From Globisporangium splendens (lineage: Eukaryota; Oomycota; Peronosporomycetes; Pythiales; Pythiaceae): 64,000 bases of DNA. Under the pieces are notes generated by a model that was not told the origin of the DNA, searched no databases, and worked only from the letters and a program-made list of their open reading frames with translations. Every line of letters begins with the position of its first letter. The first letter of the stretch is position 1. The translations under genes were made by a program, and so were the position numbers. The stretch spans positions 558,001 to 622,000 of the forward strand of contig VFIW01000004.1 in NCBI GenBank assembly GCA_006386115.1. Reading direction: 5' to 3'. Positions 33,887 through 42,771 of this stretch are shown piece by piece.

Positions 33887-35494
33887 ATGCGAGCAACTCG
33901 TGCAGCACTCGGATGTCTTCTTCTCAGTGGCGGCGCCTGCGTGACGGCGACTGCACAGACCCACTCGATGGGTACGCTCGTGAGCTGTCCGTCGGACCGC
34001 GCCGCGCCGTGTCTGTGGGCGGGCGAGAATGGCCAGGTGATCGACACGCACGCGCTGCGCAGCCGCATGCTCGCGACGAATTCTGTAGGCAACCTGGACG
34101 CAGAGACCGCAGCGCGCAACCTGGAGCGACACATGACGTACCTCGAGAGTAAGTGGGCGGTGGTTAGAGATAGCGCGCCTGCTTGCAGTAAATAATTGAG
34201 TGTGACGACAGTTGGACTGACGTTGACATTTTTTGCTGCGAAATCAATAGATGTACACCGGTATGCCCAGAGTGTGGGCCACGAGTTTTCGTATAAGATG
34301 GGGGTCAACGAGCGCCACTTGTCGGATTCGAGCAAGCGCGCCAAGCTGCCGGAAATGTTTGTGCACCAGGAAATGCGCGCAGCCAAAGCAGCAGCAATGC
34401 GTCGTCGCTTGATGACAGCAGCGACGATGAGTAGCTCGTCAAGCAGCACGAACACGAGCGAGTTCAACTGGTGCAACACAGAGAATCCAAAGGGACGCAG
34501 CGTATGCTCGGCGGTCAAGAGTCAGCAGAATTGTGGCAGTTGCTGGGCGTTTGCCGCGGCGGATGCCATCGAGACGGCCGTCGCCATCGCCGCCAACCAA
34601 ACAACAGCAGTTGCGCTCTCGCCACAGCAGTTCCTCTCGTGCAGCACTCGAGAAACCGAACAGACCTTTGAGTATTGCTGGGCGACAAGCGGTGTGAGTG
34701 GTGTCACGTGGCTGAGCGACTCGATCAAGTGGAAGTCCACGAACAACGGCTGTGACGGCGGCATGACGCACGGCGCGTTCATGGATGCAGCCCAATTACA
34801 TTTCGGTCTCGTGACGGAGCTGGAGATGCCGTACAGCGACTCCTCGGGCTCGTCCGGTTCCAATCAGACGTGCGTGACGACGTCGAACGAGACGGCTGCG
34901 AGTATCACTGACTGGACGCAGATAGTCGGCAAGGACTGCTCCGTGAGTAGCGATCCGAACGTGCTCCTGCGCAATGCGCTGCAGGACCAACCGATCGCGG
35001 TAGCGCTCAACTCGGAGGACCCGTTCAAAGACTACTCTGGCGGCTTCTATAGCTGCCCAAACGACGGCGTTCTCTCCTCAAAGGACGACATCAACCACGC
35101 GCTCTTGCTTGTCGGATACGGGACGGACGCGACGTCAGGCGATTACTGGATCCTGAAGAACTCTTACGGCACCTCCTGGGGCGACAAAGGGTACATGAAG
35201 CTGCTCGCCGACAGCAAAGCGAACTGCGGTCTCAACATCTTCCCCGTGATCCCGCTCGGCGCTACGGCAGGCGTCGCAACAGCGACTGTCGATGGCGGCG
35301 GAGCGAAAAAGTTTCTGGGACTCTCTCCCGGCGCGTGGATCGCGCTCGCAGTGGTGCTCTCGGTCGTCACGATCATACTCACGGCCATCGGCGTCTGGTA
35401 CTCGTCGAAGAAGCGGGCAGCGCTGCGCGAGCAGAACAGCGGTGCGATCTACTTGTCGCAGACCCCGCAGCACACAGACGGTGCAACGTTCTAA
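33887..35494 (+). CDS. papain-family cysteine protease with C-terminal membrane anchor, copy 1
   Basis: Two exons, 33887-34148 and 34251-35494 (intron donor GTAAGT, acceptor ATAG), give 501 codons. A signal peptide (MRATRAALGCLLLSGGACVTATA) is followed by a propeptide of about 150 residues and a C1A peptidase domain starting FNWC. Catalytic residues: Cys about 185 in CGSCWAF, His about 370 in INHALLLVGYG, Asn about 390 in ILKNSYGTSWG; the oxyanion Gln is in VKSQQNCGSC. After the domain comes a hydrophobic helix (WIALAVVLSVVTIILTAIGV) followed by the basic tail YSSKKRAALREQ, so the enzyme should be a type I membrane protein with a lumenal or extracellular protease. Free papain-like enzymes normally lack such an anchor. 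The paralogue 1.4 kb downstream shares every feature but has no intron. Confidence 0.92.
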
Positions 35495-36930
35495 GCAGGC
35501 GAGCGAATACAGTAGCAGCGGCATATCGGTCGATCGCGCGACAACCGACTGCAGCGACAGTGCTGTAGCTATGCATGCGGTGCTGTGATCGCTGCGACGC
35601 GTGCGGTCCGACAGATTGCACGATGATGAGAGGATGTGTGTCCATCCTCACATGCGCACATTGTGCATTGCCATGGACGACAGGCAAGGCGAACTGCTGC
35701 CGCCCTTCCAATGTAAAATGAAGCAACAAAACGACCACTTTAGCCTATATAAACAACCAATTGAACGAAAATTTCGATACCGAAAGGCTCGTGCGTTTGC
35801 ACATTCGGCAAAAGCCATGTTCACTCGCCGACAGCGCAAAAGATTAGTCCGTGTTGTTGCACTTTGGACATTCCCATCGAGTTTCTGTGGCTGTTTGCCC
35901 TATTGGAATGCAAGGGAGGATAGGAAATGCGGCTCGTTCGCATTTTCCGCCATAGAGTGACTGTCGAGAGTGGACTCAACATACAGTTTCCGAGAGAAAC
36001 CACCCTCCATAGCAGAAGCAAGTTGATCATTCCACGAAAGTATTTCCCCTCGCTTCTTGAACACAACTGACACAATCCCCGAGGCAGTTTTGTCGGCTGT
36101 ACAGCTACTTTTGCATACTGTAGTACTCGATAATGAGAGGAAAATCCATGAGAATCAAGTCAGTTCTGGGAAGAGTGCGCCACCAAAGTGCAAAAGTAGA
36201 ACAGCATCGTTCTTTCTTTTTGGCTGGTTTGGGCTCTCATTGACTAATTCGTGGGATAAAAATGAAATTCGACCTGTCTAATACTGCTACGAACAGCAGA
36301 CATCCCACGCACCTCCTCTTTAAAGCGACTGATGCTGTGAAAAATGTTGAACATCTGAATCAGGTATTTATTATCAAAGGGGCAGCTGGTGTTTGATATG
36401 ACTGACTGGGACAAGGGAAAAAGGAGGCGGCATTTTGCATCTTCCAATTGTAACGAAACAGCTCGCTATTTGAACCACGCACCGTACCCATCGACAGCAA
36501 GCAATTCTAAAAGATGCGTTTCTTAGTTAACACATCTAACTTCTAATACGATTGCAACATGATCGATATACACGAAACATCCATTCTTACAGGATGTAGA
36601 AACGAAAGGGCTTACGAGTGTATTCGGTTCAGCTGTGAGGAAAAACCCATTGCAATCACGCGCTCGCGCCAGGCAACCGTCCCCTCTATTCTCCTCCCCT
36701 CTCCCCGTTTGTTTCCCAATTGCACGGACCACCGCCCAAAGGCAAAGCAGCGAAAAAGCGCCGCCATTCGCACTTCTTCAAGCTCGCGGCGCCGTTTACT
36801 TCCTCCTTCTTCTACGAATCCGATCGCGAGGACGAGGGCAAACGAACGGCAGCACGACGCGCTTGCGAGATTTATACACTTCTTCCCCCTTACCTAGGTA
36901 TCTGTGTGTGCTACGCTTAAGCCGAAAGAA
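35495..36930. other. intergenic region between the two cysteine proteases
   Basis: About 1.4 kb without a supportable gene. The right end is the presumed promoter of copy 2. Confidence 0.45.
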
Positions 36931-38418
36931 ATGCGAGTTTTAAGCGCGTTGTGTGCCGCGATTCTGAGCAGCGGCGTCGCCGTGGCGGCGTCCGAGGAAA
37001 CGCACTCGTTTGGGACGCTGCTGCAGTGCGCAGAGGGCGGTCGATGCCTCTGGGCAGGTCAGGACGGCACCCCTGTGGTCTCGGACGAGATTGTGCGCCA
37101 GATGATGGAGAGCGAAGGCATTGACGGCGACGAAGAGAAGCAACGCCTCGAAGAGCACATGCGGTACCTGGAAGACGTGCAGACGCACGCGGCGGAAGAA
37201 GGTTTGGCGTTTACGTACAAGATCGGCGTGAACGCGCGCCACTTGTACCTGGATGGCAACCGCAAGCTCACGGCCAAGCAGTTTGTTCGTCAGGAGGTGC
37301 ATGCGCAGATGCGACGTCGTCTCGAGGAAGCCGAAGAGGCGAGTCAGATGAAGTCCGAGGCGTCTCGACGATTGGCTTCGACGCTGCCTACGTCGTTGAA
37401 CTGGTGTTCGACCGACAACCCGCTCAAGAGAAACATTTGCACGGTGATCAAGAGTCAGAACAAATGCGGTAGTTGCTGGGCGTTTGCTGCCACCGATGCC
37501 ATTGAAACTGCCGTCGCCGTGAACTCTGGGAACACGCCACAGGCGCTCTCGCCGCAGCAGTTCCTCGACTGCAGTAAGCGTGAGATGACGGCGACCTTCC
37601 AGTACTGCTGGGCGGCATCTGGTGCCAAGGGAGCGACGTGGCTGCAGCCGGAAATGAAGTGGGGTTCGCAGAACAACGCCTGTGATGGTGGCATGACTCA
37701 CGGCGCGTTCCAAGACGCCGCGGCGCTGCATCTCAGTCTGATGACGGAGTTGGACATGCCGTACCAGGAGGTCGATGTCGTGACGCTGAACCCGTTCAAG
37801 ACGACGACCACTAAGGCGCCTTCGTCGTCGTCGTCGTCGTCGTCCAATGCGACGTGTGTGAACGATCCAGCGAAGGCCGCCGCGGGCATCAATAACTGGG
37901 AGCAAGTCGTGGGCAAGAATTGCGACAACTCGACGGATGCGACGGAGCTTTTGAAGATCGCGCTGCAGCAACAACCGATCTCGGTCGCCATCAACTCTGG
38001 AAGCAACTTTAAGGACTACAAGGGCGGTATCTACGAGTGCCCCAACAGCGGAGACTTTACGGACTCGTCGGAGATTGACCACGCCGTCGTGCTTGTCGGC
38101 TACGGCACGGAGGGTTCGACGGATTACTGGATCCTCAAGAACTCGTACTCGTCGCAATGGGGCGATAAGGGGTTCCTCAAGCTCAAGATGGACTCGAAGA
38201 TCAACTGCGGTGTGAACGTGTTCCCCGTCATCCCTCTCGGCGCAGCCGCTGGAGCCGTGAAGTCTGTTGTCGATGGTGGCGGCGACAAGTTGTTCTTGGG
38301 ATTTCCACCAGGCGTATGGATCGCTGCTGCTGTTGTCGTGTCCATTGCGACGATCGTGTTGACCGTGATCGGTGTGATCGTTTCGAGTCGCCGCCGCGCC
38401 GCGATGCTGAAGCAATAA
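36931..38418 (+). CDS. papain-family cysteine protease with C-terminal membrane anchor, copy 2
   Basis: Intronless, 495 codons. ATG 36931 gives a clear signal peptide (MRVLSALCAAILSSGVAVAA); the frame is open a little further upstream, but those codons do not resemble the paralogue. The shared pro-region begins HSFGTLLQCAEGGRCLWAGQ and contains KIGVNARHLYLDGN. Catalytic residues: Cys about 182 in CGSCWAF, His about 384 in IDHAVVLVGYG, Asn about 404 in ILKNSYSSQWG. A serine run in a loop after MPYQEVDVVT is absent from copy 1. The protein ends with a membrane helix (WIAAAVVVSIATIVLTVIGV) and SSRRRAAMLKQ. Like copy 1 it is expected in the endomembrane system or at the cell surface. Copy 1's intron position falls inside the continuous pro-region here, so one copy gained or lost that intron. 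Confidence 0.93.
   Translation: MRVLSALCAAILSSGVAVAASEETHSFGTLLQCAEGGRCLWAGQDGTPVVSDEIVRQMMESEGIDGDEEKQRLEEHMRYLEDVQTHAAEEGLAFTYKIGVNARHLYLDGNRKLTAKQFVRQEVHAQMRRRLEEAEEASQMKSEASRRLASTLPTSLNWCSTDNPLKRNICTVIKSQNKCGSCWAFAATDAIETAVAVNSGNTPQALSPQQFLDCSKREMTATFQYCWAASGAKGATWLQPEMKWGSQNNACDGGMTHGAFQDAAALHLSLMTELDMPYQEVDVVTLNPFKTTTTKAPSSSSSSSSNATCVNDPAKAAAGINNWEQVVGKNCDNSTDATELLKIALQQQPISVAINSGSNFKDYKGGIYECPNSGDFTDSSEIDHAVVLVGYGTEGSTDYWILKNSYSSQWGDKGFLKLKMDSKINCGVNVFPVIPLGAAAGAVKSVVDGGGDKLFLGFPPGVWIAAAVVVSIATIVLTVIGVIVSSRRRAAMLKQ
37822..37845 (+). repeat. trinucleotide (TCG) run encoding polyserine
   Basis: Seven TCG codons followed by TCC encode eight serines in a surface loop of cysteine protease copy 2. 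Such a run is prone to length change. Confidence 0.9.
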
Positions 38419-39112
38419 ATAAATGAACCTCCACAAAGCCTATATCAACGAGATATGCGCGCATCTGGGTAGCAACACCGTGGAAGCAGGCATCAAAGAT
38501 GAAGAAGAACGAGTGTCAGCAGTCAGTGAAAAGAAGAATCAGCGCAAGAGAAGAAATGATGCAGTTTTGCTGGATTTTTGATGGTAAATATATGCGGCGA
38601 TATCAATAAAATGTAAGAATATGTATTCGATCAAAGCACGAAAGAAAGAGAGAGAGCAAAAGCTCCAGCAAAGAAGACAAGGGGCTCTAGACCATTAACG
38701 AATGGATTTGCGTTTTGTACGATGCTGAGGCGTTTGGCATCGTATTTCGCAGACTCTCCACGGCAATGCTTGTCACCACAAGTCTCTTGGGGTGGCCACC
38801 TACGTGGATGTATCTATGCAATGAGTCCATTTGAATTTGGGAGCGTGTTTACTTCTCCATGCGGATTCCTTGCAGTTTGCGTAGCTCTCGGCCATGCCGG
38901 TAGGCACTCTTGACATGATGCAACGAGTGTTTCCACCATGTCACAGACAGCGATCTCTTCAAGTGGTTCAGAAGCACATTTCATTCGCTGAAAATCCAGT
39001 TCTCATTCATCGATTGGCTAGAAATCAGAGACTGAGAAACCACTGCGCCATCACTTGCTCACTATTGCAGCCACAACAAAAGAAGCTGAGAAGACACAAG
39101 ACGCAACGCACA
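38419..39112. other. intergenic region between cysteine protease 2 and the SRPBCC cluster
   Basis: No gene seen. TCATTCATCGATTGG near 39003 is a partial match to the oomycete core promoter, about 110 bases before the next ATG. Confidence 0.4.
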
Positions 39113-39640
39113 ATGCACGGACAGCAGCGCTACGTGGACGCGGCGGCGTTCGATGATTACACTGCGAACGACGGCCAGGAGCTCGTGGTATCTGTGCTCG
39201 TGGACACGCCAGTGGATGAGACGTTCGACGCGCTGCTCAAGCACTCGTGGGTCGGCAAGAACAAGGAGCTGGCGCCAGGTGTCGGACGCGGCCTCGTGGG
39301 CCACTCACGGCAGCTGCCGACGGGCTCCATCGAGACGATCCAGTCGGCAGGATTGCCCCAAGGTGACGATGCGATCGCGTCGATCTGCTACAAGCTGCAA
39401 GTCGGCCAGTCCTGGATCACGAAAGACCACATTGGGCTGATCAGCTTCGTGCCGGACACGACGACCGGCAAGGCGTCGACGGACAAGACGCTCGTCATGT
39501 GGGCCATCAAGATCACACCCACAAGCTTCGGCAGCGTCTTCCTCTGCGGCGGCTCGCTGCTGCGCGTCATGCTGCGCGCCGCGCTGACCAGCATGCTGGA
39601 CGCGCTGAAGAACAAGCTCAGCAAGCAGAAGCACCAGTGA
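39113..39640 (+). CDS. SRPBCC/START-like (polyketide cyclase fold) small protein, copy 1
   Basis: A 175-codon intronless frame from MHGQQRYVDAAAF. The pattern (VVSVLVDTPVDETFDALLKH, then a conserved G-rich GLVGHSRQLP, a beta-rich middle and a C-terminal amphipathic helix) suggests the SRPBCC/Bet v1/START helix-grip fold, which binds hydrophobic ligands; this is a fold-level inference. All four family members in the window share W(I/V/L)G/D..., VVAPG/ELAPG, GHxRxxPxG, xSVGLP/SAGLP, DHIGLI/VRFV, KTLVxWxIKxxPTxxGxVxLCGG and a lysine-rich end. No signal peptide is seen. The conserved LCGG..LRxxLRxA segment followed by a basic C-terminal helix could be a membrane-contact region. The substrate is unknown. 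Confidence 0.75.
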   Translation: MHGQQRYVDAAAFDDYTANDGQELVVSVLVDTPVDETFDALLKHSWVGKNKELAPGVGRGLVGHSRQLPTGSIETIQSAGLPQGDDAIASICYKLQVGQSWITKDHIGLISFVPDTTTGKASTDKTLVMWAIKITPTSFGSVFLCGGSLLRVMLRAALTSMLDALKNKLSKQKHQ

Positions 39641-40234
39641 GAATGAGCTGCTTGCAGCGTTGCATCCAGCTAGTTTTTTGCAGGTACTGCACTCACCCTG
39701 GCATGGAGCCACCACTTGAATATTTGATAGTTTTGATACACGCTTGCTTGTTGGTGTTGAATGCTGAAGTGGCTGGGTAGTATGCACAGCAGGGCTACAA
39801 GCACCACCCCACTGAAAGTCAGCCCACCCCGAATGATTAATTACCAAGTATTGAAGTATCAGCCAGAGTTTGAAGACAGGACGCTGCATCCGATTGTGCT
39901 GAATCGAACGCTTCTGCGTCGCGTGATTGGCTGAGATCGCGTCCATTTCTCCACAAAAACAAGCTCAAAGAGGATTTATGAGCTCATGGCGGAGACGATG
40001 ACTTCCAGACTGAGACTCTTCACAGTCGAATGTCCGGTGCTGAACTTGAAGCGACTTGGATGATTACAGGAGCAATGCGGTAACCATGAATGCTCCGATG
40101 TTTACGAAAGGATCTGGACTGGCGATGTCAATCTCAGATCATCTCATTGGCTGAAATATGGTCCATGGACCAATGTGATTGGTGTATTCACCAATTTTGC
40201 ATTTTGCATTGCAACTTGGAGCTCATTGTCCAAG
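39641..40234. other. intergenic region between SRPBCC copies 1 and 2
   Basis: No gene seen. Confidence 0.45.
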
Positions 40235-40774
40235 ATGAGCCCACCACCTCGACATGTCGACCAAGCCGCGTTCGACGAGTACACGGCACACGACGGCCAG
40301 GAGATCACGACGTCCGTGCTCGTAGACGCGAGCGTCGGTGATGCTTTCGACGCGTGGCTTCAGCACGTGTGGATCGGCTACGCGTCCAAGGAGCTTGCGC
40401 CAGGTACTGGCCGCGGTCTCGTCGGCCACACGCGCCAAGTGCCGCTGGGCATCGTCGAGCAGATCGTGTCGGTGGGGCTCCCACGCGAGAACGGGAGCGA
40501 AGACAGCGACGCGATCCCGTCCATCCACTATAAGCTGCGCGAGTACGGTCCCATGCCGATCCGCGACCACACGGCGCTCGTGCGCTTCGTGCCCGACACG
40601 GCGTCGTCGTCGTCCCCAAAGACACTCGTGCTCTGGACGATCAAGATCATGCCGTCGACAGTGGGCAACGTGGCGCTTTGCGGTGGATTGCTGCTGCGCG
40701 TATCGCTGCGCTCCGCGCTATCGTATTTCCTGCACCGTCTGCGGTCAAAGCTGAAAAAGGCGAAGAGACAATAA
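40235..40774 (+). CDS. SRPBCC/START-like small protein, copy 2
   Basis: Intronless, 179 codons, from MSPPPRHVDQAAFDEYTAHD. The frame is open upstream, but this ATG aligns with the starts of the other copies. Shared family blocks are EITTSVLVDASVGDAFDAWL, GRGLVGHTRQVPLG, IVSVGLPREN, DHTALVRFVPD, KTLVLWTIKIMPSTVGNVAL and CGGLLLRVSLRSAL, then a basic end LRSKLKKAKRQ. It is more distant from copy 1 than copy 4 is, and closer to copy 3. The function is probably ligand binding within the helix-grip superfamily; this is inference from fold-like pattern only. Confidence 0.75.
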   Translation: MSPPPRHVDQAAFDEYTAHDGQEITTSVLVDASVGDAFDAWLQHVWIGYASKELAPGTGRGLVGHTRQVPLGIVEQIVSVGLPRENGSEDSDAIPSIHYKLREYGPMPIRDHTALVRFVPDTASSSSPKTLVLWTIKIMPSTVGNVALCGGLLLRVSLRSALSYFLHRLRSKLKKAKRQ

Positions 40775-40990
40775 GCTGTAAGTGGTTATATCACAGCATC
40801 CACGGTCCAATGCGCGAAATGGAAACTAGTAGAAATGCTCCCTTGGATGCGCCATTTTTGATTCACATTGGTTAGAATATGCTTATACATTTTATACGGT
40901 GCTCTTGAGTCCAAAGGCTCTAACTCTGCGTATGTAGTTCATTGTTAAATATCGACACGAGTAAATACATTCTCGTTGCTCGACGCCATT

Positions 40991-41005
40991 TCATTTGATA
41001 TTTGC
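40991..41005 (+). promoter_or_regulatory. candidate core promoter of SRPBCC copy 3
   Basis: TCATTTGATATTTGC resembles the element before the CD36 genes (TCATTTTTCGATTTGC) and lies 26-40 bases upstream of the ATG at 41031. Confidence 0.35.
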
Positions 41006-41030
41006 TTTGTGACGCAGATCTGTAATCACC

Positions 41031-41570
41031 ATGGAAGCCGCCCAGCAATATGAAGATCCACGCGCGTTTGAGGAATACATCGCGAACGGCGGCACAGAAG
41101 TGGTTGCGTCCATCATCGTGGACACCAGCACCAAAGACGCGTGGTTCCAGCACGTGTGGCTCGACACGACGCATGTGGTTGCGCCTGGGGATCCCGCGAA
41201 CGGATACGTCGGCCATGCACGCGGGATGCCGCTCGGCGTCCAAGAGAAGATCGTCTCGGTGGGGCTGCCCAGTGAGGATGAGGACAAGATCCTGTCGGTG
41301 TGTTACAAGGTGTACAATGTCGGGATCTTCCCCGTGAGCGACCATATCGGCTTGGTGCGCTTTATTGTCCTGCCGCCACCTGCTGCTTCCAGCCATCATG
41401 ACAGCAGAGCCAAGACGCTGGTGCTCTGGACGATCAAGACGATGCCGACTCCCGTGGGCAACGTCGTGCTCTGCGGTGGCGCGTCCTTCCGCCTCATGTT
41501 GCGCATCGTCATCAATGCATACCTCCGTAAAATGCAAGCACGATTGCATGCACTAAAGACAAACGAATAG
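41031..41570 (+). CDS. SRPBCC/START-like small protein, copy 3
   Basis: Intronless, 179 codons, from MEAAQQYEDPRAFEEYIANG. It is the most diverged of the tandem three: the first helix is shortened (TSTKDAWFQHVW), and a proline/histidine-rich loop (LPPPAASSHHDSRAK) replaces the short loop of the others. The core blocks are kept: GYVGHARGMPLG, KIVSVGLPSED, VSDHIGLVRFIV, KTLVLWTIKTMPTPVGNVVL, CGGASFRLMLR. The tail is less basic. It ends the three-gene tandem cluster; a convergent gene follows 130 bp later. Confidence 0.73.
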   Translation: MEAAQQYEDPRAFEEYIANGGTEVVASIIVDTSTKDAWFQHVWLDTTHVVAPGDPANGYVGHARGMPLGVQEKIVSVGLPSEDEDKILSVCYKVYNVGIFPVSDHIGLVRFIVLPPPAASSHHDSRAKTLVLWTIKTMPTPVGNVVLCGGASFRLMLRIVINAYLRKMQARLHALKTNE

Positions 41571-41700
41571 GATATGGATGTGGCGATTGGCTTGGCACTA
41601 ATAAATTCATTTTCGATTCCTGCCATGCATACTTCTTTAATTAATTGGAGGCTCATAGATATAAGGGTCACGCGGAGTATCTGGTGCTTTGGTGCTTGTG

Positions 41701-42771
41701 TTAGTGCCAGATCGCGGGCACAGCCTTCTCAATGATGGAGGTGGAGAGTGTGCGGATGTCTTGATCGCAGGACACCTCAAATGCGCGCAGATGGTTCAGT
41801 CCGTCGTGCTGCAGCAGCGAATTGCAAAACACCGTGAGCTTCGTCATGTCGCGGTGGTCCACCGACAGGTAGAACGAGAGCACGTCGTGCACGGTCTGCA
41901 GCGCGGCCTTAACCTCGTTCGTGCGTGAGTCAGCGGCATCCAGTGACGATGGTGTGGTCGTAGCGTCACTTGCCATCATTCGACTCTTGTCTGCGCACAC
42001 AATAGGCGTCTGCGTCGCTAGCACACGCAGCTCATGTGCGCAATCGGCCGGGTGCTCCTGCAGCATCTTCACGCGGTCCTCCGTGAGATTGAGCGCATCG
42101 TTCGAGAGCCGTCGCGAGTCACCGCGCAAGGACGACGGAGCAGATGACGACTGTTGCTGCTGCGCATCGCTCGTCTCCTTGATCGCGCCTTTGATCTCCT
42201 CTTCGAGCTTCTTGAGCATCACGCGGCGCCGCAGCATCTCGGCGCGGTGAATGTTCGCGTGCTTGAGCGCGTCCGACTCGCTTTTGCGACGGCGCGCGAG
42301 CAGCTTCCGTTGCGCATCCGTCAAGCGCATCACCATCGACTTGTGGTACTCCGAGTTCAGCGACATTGGGGGTCTGCTCGTAGTAGAACGTAAGCTGCTG
42401 TCATCGTCCGAGCCGTTCAGCATGTTGCTGGCCGCATGCAGTCGCTGCAGGTGGTGGTCGAACGCGTCGTCGTCGCTGGACGCGGCCTCCATATCCCAGG
42501 AGCCGAGCGATTTATGCTTCTGGAGCGTCGTCTTCTTCATGGTCGCGAGCACGCGCTCATTCTGGTGCTTGGACTCTTCATGGAACGCACACGCCGCAGC
42601 AAACTGCTCATGGAGACGCTTCTCGCACTCGGGCGCGACGACAAAGTACGACAGCAGCGCCACGGCGATCACAAACACCGCGAGCACGAGCACCACGAGC
42701 TGCGCCTCCGTGTACGTGCTGCCAACGCCCACTCCTGCACCGTGCACCACCAACGCACTCATCAGTGTCAT
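41701..42771 (-). CDS. unrecognised single-pass membrane protein with coiled coil
   Basis: Intronless, 356 codons, from MTLMSALVV (a second ATG three codons later is equally possible). A membrane helix (LVVLVLAVFVIAVALLSYFV) lies at about residues 25-45, with no cleavage pattern, followed by a basic/acidic cytoplasmic-type region. Residues about 140-215 are a charged coiled coil (RLTDAQRKLLARRRKSES, RRRVMLKKLEEEIKGAIKE). The last third is helical and may form armadillo-like repeats (VKAALQTVHDVLSFYLSV, MTKLTVFCNSLLQHDGLNHL), ending STSIIEKAVPAIWH. I do not recognise a family. The end of the coding region is only 130 bp from the SRPBCC cluster, transcribed towards it. Confidence 0.78.
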   Translation of the reverse strand: MTLMSALVVHGAGVGVGSTYTEAQLVVLVLAVFVIAVALLSYFVVAPECEKRLHEQFAAACAFHEESKHQNERVLATMKKTTLQKHKSLGSWDMEAASSDDDAFDHHLQRLHAASNMLNGSDDDSSLRSTTSRPPMSLNSEYHKSMVMRLTDAQRKLLARRRKSESDALKHANIHRAEMLRRRVMLKKLEEEIKGAIKETSDAQQQQSSSAPSSLRGDSRRLSNDALNLTEDRVKMLQEHPADCAHELRVLATQTPIVCADKSRMMASDATTTPSSLDAADSRTNEVKAALQTVHDVLSFYLSVDHRDMTKLTVFCNSLLQHDGLNHLRAFEVSCDQDIRTLSTSIIEKAVPAIWH

